5,244 nucleotides of DNA, taken from the NCBI GenBank assembly GCA_024640835.1, contig JAHEEH010000177.1, positions 1 through 5,244 of the forward strand, in the 5' to 3' direction. The position numbers and the translations under genes were made by a program. Below the pieces are notes generated by a model. It saw only the letters and a program-made list of their open reading frames with translations. It made no database searches and was not told where the DNA came from. This DNA is from Bacteroidota bacterium (GTDB lineage Bacteria; Bacteroidota; Rhodothermia; Rhodothermales; UBA10348). Within the stretch, counting starts at the first letter, position 1, and each line of letters opens with the position of its first letter. This document shows positions 1-5,244 of the stretch, in pieces.

Positions 1-2
1 CG

Positions 3-701
3 GAAGGGGACAAGGAGTCCCTCGTGGCCGAGGCGAGGGTCCGGCTTGACGGTCTCAACGCGCTGATCGGGGTGCATCGGCGCATGGTGGATCGCCTGCG
101 TCAGCTCAGTGATTCGGGCGCGTCGGCAGAGACGGAACTGGACGACGCCCTGGCCGAATTGGTGGCCCTGGAGGGCGAAGCAGAGGTCACCGAGGCCCAG
201 ATCGCCGTTCTGGAATCCGGAGGAAGGGCGTCCGATCGTGAAACGGCCGCCCGCCGTCTCGAGGCCGCACGGCGACAGCTGGACGCGCTCACCCTCCAGA
301 GGGGGGCGCTGGTCATCCGCACGCCACTCACCGGGCTGGTCACGGTACCCTCGGGAGATTCCGTCCTGGTCAGCGTGATCGACACGACCCACTGGGCCCT
401 TCTCATTCCCGTTCCGCTGGAGCTGCGTGCGACGTTCACGCCGGGCCGGGAAGTGGTGGTGGACACGGACGGCAGCACGGCGCGGATTTTGCTGGTCACT
501 CCCACGGTTCAACAGGTGGGAGGGAGGAGCGTGATCATTGCCGTCGCCGAAGGTCTGGGGCATCCCGCGGAGTTCCTGGACCGCTTGACGGTCTCGGTTC
601 GCGTGGAGAGCGATCCCGTAAGGCTGCGGACCTGGTTCGTCAGGGAGATGGAAGCCCTCTTCCGCTGGAACAACTGGTTCGGCCGTGCGGAGCGAGTATA
701 A
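3..701 (+). CDS. HlyD-family periplasmic adaptor (membrane fusion) protein, 5'-truncated by window edge
   Basis: The reading frame is open from the first complete codon at 3 and has no convincing start, so the true N-terminus (membrane anchor, first lipoyl half) lies upstream; the GTG at 24 is probably internal. Nucleotides 3-305 encode a long Glu/Arg/Ala/Leu-rich helical stretch with heptad-like leucines, as in the alpha-hairpin coiled coil of HlyD/AcrA-type adaptors. At about 315-383 comes the returning lipoyl half, with the IRTPLTGLVT motif (family form: I-x-A-P-x-x-G-x-V). A beta-barrel-like region follows to about 630. Such proteins bridge an inner-membrane transporter and an outer-membrane channel in the periplasm. 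The last 25 residues are unusual for the family: they are rich in Trp, Phe and Arg (LRTWFVREMEALFRWNNWFG). The stop codon overlaps the next gene by 17 nt. No transporter or TolC-like gene is visible here. The family call is fairly secure; the cargo is unknown. Confidence 0.78.
   Translation, partial: EGDKESLVAEARVRLDGLNALIGVHRRMVDRLRQLSDSGASAETELDDALAELVALEGEAEVTEAQIAVLESGGRASDRETAARRLEAARRQLDALTLQRGALVIRTPLTGLVTVPSGDSVLVSVIDTTHWALLIPVPLELRATFTPGREVVVDTDGSTARILLVTPTVQQVGGRSVIIAVAEGLGHPAEFLDRLTVSVRVESDPVRLRTWFVREMEALFRWNNWFGRAERV
665..701 (+). promoter_or_regulatory. Overlapping stop/start junction, HlyD adaptor to VTC gene
   Basis: The GTG start at 685 sits 17 nt inside the end of the adaptor gene (stop TAA 699-701). 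The 20 nt before the GTG contain no GGAGG-like sequence, so initiation probably depends on ribosomes terminating nearby (translational coupling). Confidence 0.55.
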
Positions 702-1491
702 ATTTCTTCTGCCCATGGACGCAGCGGAGACGGTGCGTCGATTCGTGTTGCGCTACGCGGCCTACGACAAGTACTCCTATCGGCGGCCGGATCGTGCCTA
801 CACGGTGCGGAGCATATACCTGGACACGGCCCACGGGACCATCTACAGCAACAAGCTGGAGGGTAACCGGGAGCGCATCAAGGTCCGGATCCGGGGCTAT
901 AACGACGTCGACGCGGAGTCCGTCGTGGGCCTGGAGCTCAAGCGCAAGCGCGGTGCCGGATCCTGGAAGTCCCGGGCCCTGGCCCCCCTGGTCGACGTGC
1001 GGGACTGGCTGTCCGAGATGAACGGCGTGTTGCCATTTGCGCCCCATGATTACGCCGCCGCCAGGCGGTTCGGGTACTTCACCAAGCGGTTCCACCTCAG
1101 GCCGACCGCGCTGGTCACGTACGATCGCGAAGCGTTCGTGGGGGTGCACGATCCGACCCTGCGGGTCACGATGGACATGCGCCTCCGTGGCCGCTTCACG
1201 GACCAGCTCATGGACCTGGGAGGACCGTGTCCGGTAACCGTGTACACCCAGTCGTTCATTCTCGAAGTGAAGTTCGACTATCATTTTCCGTCCTGGATAA
1301 AGCCGCTCCTCGAGGAGCTTGGCGCTGCCAAGCAGGCACTTTCCAAGTACGTGCTCGTTGTCGACGCGGCTGCGGCCCGCAGCCACCGCGCCTGGCGATC
1401 TCCCTTCCGCGGGAGCCTTGCGTACAGGCGCAGCTTGCTCCACCAGACCAGTGACCTGACCGGGTATTCGAGTGCTGCAGGAACTTCGTGA
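685..1491 (+). CDS. VTC-domain protein (polyphosphate polymerase / triphosphate tunnel fold)
   Basis: A 268-residue soluble protein matching the VTC domain, the tunnel-shaped beta-barrel that makes polyphosphate from ATP in yeast Vtc4. Charged tunnel residues appear in the expected order: E4/K6 (EYKF), SIYLDT at 43-48, the alternating basic strand R62-R64-K66-R68-R70 (ERIKVRIRGY), E84/K86/K88 (LELKRK), Y146-D147-R148, R160, E194/K196 (LEVKFD) and S220-K221-Y222. Nothing essential looks missing, so an active nucleotide/polyphosphate enzyme is plausible. There is no signal peptide or membrane segment, so it should act in the cytoplasm, probably at the membrane with the DUF4956 product encoded next. 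The GTG at 685 is the only reasonable start: an in-frame stop lies at 619-621 with no ATG between, and the next ATG (715) would remove the EYKF motif. Family assignment is strong; polymerase activity is inferred, and many bacterial members are uncharacterised. The last 35 residues look like a variable tail. Confidence 0.9.
   Translation: MRSEYKFLLPMDAAETVRRFVLRYAAYDKYSYRRPDRAYTVRSIYLDTAHGTIYSNKLEGNRERIKVRIRGYNDVDAESVVGLELKRKRGAGSWKSRALAPLVDVRDWLSEMNGVLPFAPHDYAAARRFGYFTKRFHLRPTALVTYDREAFVGVHDPTLRVTMDMRLRGRFTDQLMDLGGPCPVTVYTQSFILEVKFDYHFPSWIKPLLEELGAAKQALSKYVLVVDAAAARSHRAWRSPFRGSLAYRRSLLHQTSDLTGYSSAAGTS
1452..1491 (+). promoter_or_regulatory. Overlapping stop/start junction, VTC gene to DUF4956 gene
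   Basis: The GTG at 1472 precedes the VTC stop (TGA 1489-1491), a 20-nt overlap. Only a weak CCGGG lies upstream and there is no purine-rich Shine-Dalgarno, so coupled translation of the two proteins is likely. This fits products that work as partners in a fixed ratio. Confidence 0.55.
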
Positions 1492-2152
1492 CATAGGACT
1501 GCTCCGGCCGATCGACGCGGGCGAGGTGCTGTCGAGCCTCATCGTGGCGCTCCTGTGCGGCATCATCGTGGCATGGATCTACCGGCGGACGTATCGGGGG
1601 ACGAGCTACGCCCCGTCGTTCGTCCGGTCGATGGTCGTTCTTCCGATGATCACGGCCCTCGTGATCCTCGTGATCGGCAACAACCTGGCGCGGGCTTTCG
1701 GCCTGGTCGGGGCCATGTCCATCATCCGCTTCAGGACGGCGGTGAAGGACATCCACGACATCGTCTTCATCTTCTTCTCGCTGGCCGTCGGTCTGGCCGC
1801 GGGGGTCGGGATGCACGCGGGGGCCTGGATAGGCACGGTCGTGATCGGACTCACGGTGATGGCCACGACCGGATTCGGATTCGGGCGCATCAGCCAGACC
1901 GCCATGCTGCTCGAGTTCGAGTACGAGATGAACGGATCCACCGACCCGCCACCGTACCAGGCCGTGCTGGATCGGATGTGCCGGTTCACGTCGATTCTGA
2001 GTGTTCGACAGCCCCAGGAGGGCGATACCCTCTCGCTCACCTTTCACGTTCGACTCAAGCGTGGTGCCGACGCCACCCAACTGGTGCGGGAGCTTCGGGA
2101 TACGGAACGGGTCTCGCGGGTTAACATGTATTATGATGATGAAGAGCTGTAA
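1472..2152 (+). CDS. DUF4956 family membrane protein
   Basis: A 226-residue integral membrane protein. Hydrophobic segments lie at about residues 18-37, 53-70, 97-113 and 115-134. Between the second and third is the family hallmark, GLVGAMSIIRFRTAVKD (77-93), whose SIIRFRT core is what identifies DUF4956. After residue 140 the protein is soluble, ending in a small alpha/beta-like domain (about 171-226) with an acidic C-terminus (YYDDEEL). No biochemical function is established for the family. Members are often encoded beside VTC-domain proteins, as here, so the product is probably the membrane partner of the tunnel enzyme. The conserved basic SIIRFRT loop could contact an anionic substrate such as polyphosphate, but that is inference. 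The GTG start at 1472 overlaps the upstream gene by 20 nt and gives a short N-terminal helix before TM1. The next in-frame ATG, at 1574 (residue 35), lies inside TM1. The 3' end overlaps the CotH gene. Confidence 0.9.
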   Translation: MLQELRDIGLLRPIDAGEVLSSLIVALLCGIIVAWIYRRTYRGTSYAPSFVRSMVVLPMITALVILVIGNNLARAFGLVGAMSIIRFRTAVKDIHDIVFIFFSLAVGLAAGVGMHAGAWIGTVVIGLTVMATTGFGFGRISQTAMLLEFEYEMNGSTDPPPYQAVLDRMCRFTSILSVRQPQEGDTLSLTFHVRLKRGADATQLVRELRDTERVSRVNMYYDDEEL

Positions 2153-2162
2153 AGCCGGGATG
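2113..2162 (+). promoter_or_regulatory. Overlapping stop/start junction, DUF4956 to CotH gene, with an ATG triplet run
   Basis: Three consecutive in-frame ATG codons (2133-2141) lie just upstream of the DUF4956 stop (TAA 2150-2152), and a fourth in-frame ATG is at 2160. The preceding bases are locally AT-rich (TTAACATGTATT) within an otherwise GC-rich region and lack a Shine-Dalgarno. Low local structure may help initiation here. Which ATG is used cannot be decided from sequence alone. Confidence 0.5.
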
Positions 2163-2210
2163 CTCGCGGCCGTGGCGATCCTGGTGCTTTCGGCAGAGGG
2201 GGTGTTTGCC
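2133..2210 (+). other. Signal peptide coding segment of the CotH protein
   Basis: The N-terminus MMMKSCKAG carries two lysines, followed by the hydrophobic core MLAAVAILVLS and the small-residue end EGVFA before RQVV, giving a likely signal peptidase I site after residue 26. The Cys at residue 6 precedes the hydrophobic core, so it is not a lipobox. A start at the later ATG (2160) would keep the core but lose both lysines, which favours the upstream ATG cluster. Confidence 0.8.
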
Positions 2211-5200
2211 CGCCAGGTCGTCGTCAGCGAGGTCATGGCGTCCAACGTCACGACCCTGTACGATGAGGACGGGGATACCCCGGACTGGATCGAGCTGTTC
2301 AATGCCGGGTCCGAGGCGGTGCCCCTCGAAGGCTACGGCCTCACGGACAATCCCCTGAATCCGTTCGGGTGGGTTTTTCCCGCTCAGACGATCGGAGCCG
2401 GCGCGTACATGATGGTCTATGCCTCCGGCAAGGACCGCACGGCGGTTCCCAGCGCATGGCAAACCGTGGTCCGCCGCGGCACACAGTGGCGCTACCTCGT
2501 CGGATCGCCCGGCTCGACCTGGAAGGACCGCACGTACAACGACGGCTCCTGGCCCACCGGGCCGAGCGGATTCGGGTACGGCGACGGGGACGATGCGACG
2601 GAAGTACCCGCCGGGACCATCACGGTCTACGTGCGGACCACGTTCGAGGTGGACGACGTGGCGCAGGTGGTCGGAGCCCGGCTCCACGTGGACTACGACG
2701 ATGCGTTCGTGGCCTACGTCAACGGTACCGAGATCGCGCGGGCGAACATCGGCATGCCTGGCCAGCCCACCTCGTCCGGCCAGACGGCGGATCGCGACCG
2801 CGAGGCCACGATGTACACGGGCGGCCGTCCGGACGGATGGATCGTCACGAACCCCGGAACCCTCCTCGTGCCGGGCACCAACGTGCTCGCGGTCGAAGTG
2901 CACAACGTGGGCAGCGGTTCCAGCGATCTATCCCTGATTCCGTTCCTGACGCTGGCGACGGCGTCTCCCGTGCCCTCCGTCGATGGTGTGGACCCGGAGC
3001 TGGAAGGGCTCTTCGGCATGCTGGCCTCCCACACGGACTTCAGTCTTTCGGAGGGTGAGGCCGTGTGCCTCACGGCGCCATCGGCCCTCGAGTCCGACTG
3101 CGTGGAGGTCGTGCCGGGACCGTCCGACATCTCGTTCGGGAACGATGCCGCGACCGGGGGCGTCGGCTTCTTCGAGACCCCCACACCGGGATGGGCGAAC
3201 TCGGCCTTCGTCTACGCGGGACAGGCTTCTGCCGCCGCGATGAGTCACGACGCCGGGTTCTACCAGTCCCCGTTCAGCGTGTCCATCACGAGTCCGGATC
3301 CCGCCGGCCGCATCGCCTACACGACGGACGGATCCGTGCCCGCCACCACGGCGACGTTGACCGACGTCACCGTACCGATCTCCGGGACGACTGTCGTGCG
3401 GGCACGAGTCGTGGCTCCCGGCATGCTTCCGGGTCCGGTCGTCACCCGGACGTATCTGTTCGAACCGGTCAGGACCCTTCCGGTCGTGTCGATCAGTACC
3501 ACCCCGGCCAATCTGTGGGACTGGAATACGGGGATCTACGTCGACGGTCCGAACGCCGAGCCGGCGGATCCCCACTTCGGGGCCAATTACTGGCAGGAGT
3601 GGGAGATTCCGGTCCACATGGAGTGGTTCGAGCCCGGCGGAGCGCTCGGGTACGGCGTGGACGCGGGCATGCAGATCTACGGCGCCTGGTCCAGGGCGCG
3701 TCCGCAGAAATCGGTCGCCCTGTACGCGCGTCCCGAGTACGGCGCGAGGGCGCTCGACTACCCGTTCTTCGAGGATCGGTCGTTCGATTCGTACCAGAAT
3801 CTCGTCTTCCGCAACTCGGGCAACGACTGGAATTTCTCCGCTCTCAGGGACGGCTTCATGCAGGCCCTCGTCGCGGGAACCGAGGTCGACCGGATGGCCT
3901 ATCGTCCGACGGTCCAGTTCCTGAACGGGGAGTACTGGGGCATCCTGAACGTGCGGGAGAAGATCAACGAGCATTACGTGGCCAACATCGGAGACGTGGA
4001 TGCGGACTCCATCGACCTGATCGACTATTCCGGTGGCCCCCACGCCCTCCACGGGGACATTTCGCACTACCAGGCGCTCGAGAATTACCTGTCGACGTCC
4101 GACATGACCCTCCCCGGGGACCTCGACTACGTCCGCAGCATGATGGATCTGGACAACTGGATCGACTACCAGATCGCGCAGATCTTTTTCGACAACCAGG
4201 ACTGGCCGGGCAACAACGCCAAGGCCTGGAGACCCCGGCGAGCGGACGGCCGTCTCCGGTGGATCCTGTTCGACACCGATTTCGGGTTCGGCATCTACGC
4301 GGCGAACGCCTACACGCGGAACACGCTGGACTTCGCGATGACAGCGAACTGCAACTGCAACTGGCCCAATCCCCCGTGGTCCACGCTGTTCCTGCGCCGG
4401 CTCCACCGCAACGGCGGCTTCAGGACGATCTTCGTCAACCGGTTCGCCGACTTCCTGAACGTCCATTTCGCCGTCGACCGCATGGAATCGGTGCTCGACT
4501 CCGTGTCCGGCGCGATCGAGTCGGAGATTCCCCTGCACGGGGCACGCTGGGGCATCATGTCCGGTTGGAGCGGCGAACTCGGCAAGATGCGGACCTTCGC
4601 CCAGCAGAGGCCCTCGTACATGCTGCAGCACGTTCAGGCCGCATTCGGTGTCGGAGCGCGCAGTCATGTGGCGGTTGCGGTCGCGGAGCCGGGGGGAGGG
4701 ACCATCCGGGTCAACCGTGAACTCGTGGGGGCCGGTCCCTGGGCCGGTCTCTACTTCGTGGGCATTCCGGTGCCCGTTTTCGCCATTCCGGATGAAGGGT
4801 ACCGGTTTTCCGGCTGGACGGGGACGGTCGTGTCGTCGAGCCGGGACATCGAGGTCGACCCGTCGGGCGGTGCATCGCTTCTGGCGCATTTCGTGCAGGA
4901 CTCGCTGGTCGATTCTCCGGTGGTCATCAACGAGATCCAGTACCATGCCGCCGACGACGTGCCGTCAGAGGACTGGGTCGAGCTCGTGAACACGTCGCTC
5001 GACGAGATCGACCTTTCCGGGTGGACGCTGAGCGACGGGGATCCGGCGAATGTCTTCACCCTGCCTCCCGGCGCATCCATCGCTCCCGGTGGCTTCGTCG
5101 TGCTCTGCCAGAATCACGTCGGATTTGGAGCGGCATACGGCCCCGTGCCGTGCCTCGGGGAGTGGACCTTCGGACTCTCCGCGGCCGGAGAGACGGTCTA

Positions 5201-5244
5201 TCTGCGGGATTCGTTCGGCGCGATGGTCGATTCGGTGGCCTTCA
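2133..5244 (+). CDS. Secreted multidomain CotH-type kinase with lamin-tail domains, 3'-truncated by window edge
   Basis: An open frame of 1037 codons without a stop. Domains in order: signal peptide (1-26); first half of a lamin-tail domain (LTD, about 29-103, with DWIELFN and YASGKDR); a galactose-binding-like beta-sandwich (about 105-275, with GFGYGDGDD, DYDDAFVAYVNG and NVLAVEVHN); the second half of the LTD (about 290-357, HTDFSLS to PTPGWAN); a chitobiase-C/Fn3-like module (about 369-443, YTTDGSVP); the CotH kinase (about 448-835); an InlB-like repeat module (about 845-921, GYRFSGWTG); and a second LTD from about 928. CotH proteins are Fam20-like atypical kinases; Bacillus CotH phosphorylates spore-coat proteins. 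Candidate catalytic residues are present: K526 (SRARPQKS), E609 (NGEYWGILNVREK), D690 (NQDWPGNN), and D714/D716 (FDTDFGFG). It should act outside the cytoplasm, perhaps surface-attached; a C-terminal sorting signal may lie beyond the window. The substrate is unknown and no obvious one is encoded here. The start is one of three consecutive ATGs (2133, 2136, 2139). Confidence 0.9.
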   Translation, partial: MMMKSCKAGMLAAVAILVLSAEGVFARQVVVSEVMASNVTTLYDEDGDTPDWIELFNAGSEAVPLEGYGLTDNPLNPFGWVFPAQTIGAGAYMMVYASGKDRTAVPSAWQTVVRRGTQWRYLVGSPGSTWKDRTYNDGSWPTGPSGFGYGDGDDATEVPAGTITVYVRTTFEVDDVAQVVGARLHVDYDDAFVAYVNGTEIARANIGMPGQPTSSGQTADRDREATMYTGGRPDGWIVTNPGTLLVPGTNVLAVEVHNVGSGSSDLSLIPFLTLATASPVPSVDGVDPELEGLFGMLASHTDFSLSEGEAVCLTAPSALESDCVEVVPGPSDISFGNDAATGGVGFFETPTPGWANSAFVYAGQASAAAMSHDAGFYQSPFSVSITSPDPAGRIAYTTDGSVPATTATLTDVTVPISGTTVVRARVVAPGMLPGPVVTRTYLFEPVRTLPVVSISTTPANLWDWNTGIYVDGPNAEPADPHFGANYWQEWEIPVHMEWFEPGGALGYGVDAGMQIYGAWSRARPQKSVALYARPEYGARALDYPFFEDRSFDSYQNLVFRNSGNDWNFSALRDGFMQALVAGTEVDRMAYRPTVQFLNGEYWGILNVREKINEHYVANIGDVDADSIDLIDYSGGPHALHGDISHYQALENYLSTSDMTLPGDLDYVRSMMDLDNWIDYQIAQIFFDNQDWPGNNAKAWRPRRADGRLRWILFDTDFGFGIYAANAYTRNTLDFAMTANCNCNWPNPPWSTLFLRRLHRNGGFRTIFVNRFADFLNVHFAVDRMESVLDSVSGAIESEIPLHGARWGIMSGWSGELGKMRTFAQQRPSYMLQHVQAAFGVGARSHVAVAVAEPGGGTIRVNRELVGAGPWAGLYFVGIPVPVFAIPDEGYRFSGWTGTVVSSSRDIEVDPSGGASLLAHFVQDSLVDSPVVINEIQYHAADDVPSEDWVELVNTSLDEIDLSGWTLSDGDPANVFTLPPGASIAPGGFVVLCQNHVGFGAAYGPVPCLGEWTFGLSAAGETVYLRDSFGAMVDSVAF
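4347..4363 (+). repeat. Short in-frame hexamer repeat (AACTGC) in the CotH gene
   Basis: Two copies of AACTGC followed by AACTG encode the N-C-N-C-N run (residues 739-743) just before the NWPNPPWSTL motif of the CotH domain. It is a very short tandem repeat within coding sequence, notable mainly because it creates the closely spaced cysteine pair C740/C742. Confidence 0.6.

Noticed and set aside
640..1566. A 308-codon minus-strand open frame opposite the VTC gene
   Set aside because: No recognisable domain; it is antisense to the complete VTC tunnel motif set.
2160..2162. Downstream ATG as the start of the CotH protein, just after the DUF4956 stop
   Set aside because: It would avoid overlap but removes the lysine-containing n-region of the signal peptide, and it has only a weak CCGGG directly before it. 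Not fully excluded.
2133..2210. Lipoprotein signal peptide because of the Cys near the N-terminus
   Set aside because: The Cys is at residue 6, before the hydrophobic core, with no lipobox after the core. A type I cleavage site (VFA/RQ) is visible instead.
1256..2302. A 348-codon minus-strand open frame across the VTC, DUF4956 and CotH starts
   Set aside because: It spans three gene junctions antisense to well-supported genes and encodes His/Arg/Asp-rich sequence typical of a GC-driven shadow.
3065..4720. A 551-codon open frame on the plus strand in another frame within the CotH gene
   Set aside because: The product is Arg/Gly/His-rich shadow sequence with no motifs. The overlapping frame has a continuous, well-supported domain architecture.
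2928..4946. A 672-codon open frame on the minus strand opposite the CotH gene
   Set aside because: Its product is a low-complexity Arg/Val/Asp/Pro-rich sequence without recognisable domains, and it lies exactly antisense to a gene with clear CotH, lamin-tail and other motifs. Long antisense frames are common in GC-rich coding DNA.

Overview
The window is a dense, single-strand (+), GC-rich stretch with four genes and no intergenic space. Both end genes are cut by the window edge. In order they are: the C-terminal part of an HlyD-type periplasmic adaptor (3-701); a soluble VTC-domain protein of the polyphosphate polymerase / triphosphate tunnel metalloenzyme type (685-1491); a four-helix membrane protein of the DUF4956 family (1472-2152); and a large secreted multidomain CotH-type kinase (from 2133, running off the right end). 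No RNA genes, mobile elements, CRISPR arrays, promoters or terminators were found.

Each junction overlaps by 17-20 nt, the two middle genes start at GTG, and no clear Shine-Dalgarno sequence precedes any of the three starts. This points to one polycistronic unit with translational coupling. The promoter must lie upstream of the window and any terminator downstream.

The host is most likely a Gram-negative bacterium with a GC-rich genome, because a HlyD adaptor implies a periplasm. Secreted CotH proteins with lamin-tail, chitobiase-C-like and InlB-like repeat modules are familiar from environmental lineages such as Bacteroidota/Rhodothermota-like, Gemmatimonadota-like and related metagenomic phyla. 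The sequence does not settle the phylum.

Functional reading: the VTC protein has the charged residues expected of a tunnel enzyme that polymerises or binds polyphosphate at the cytoplasmic face. DUF4956 would be its membrane partner. The CotH protein is exported and keeps the Lys/Glu/Asp residues expected of an active atypical kinase, surrounded by adhesion and carbohydrate-binding-like modules. VTC, DUF4956 and CotH are known to co-occur in bacteria, but their joint function is not established to my knowledge. The most interesting points are this cassette, its possible likeness to a split version of the eukaryotic VTC polymerase/channel, and a lamin-tail domain in the CotH protein that appears to be interrupted by a whole inserted beta-sandwich domain.
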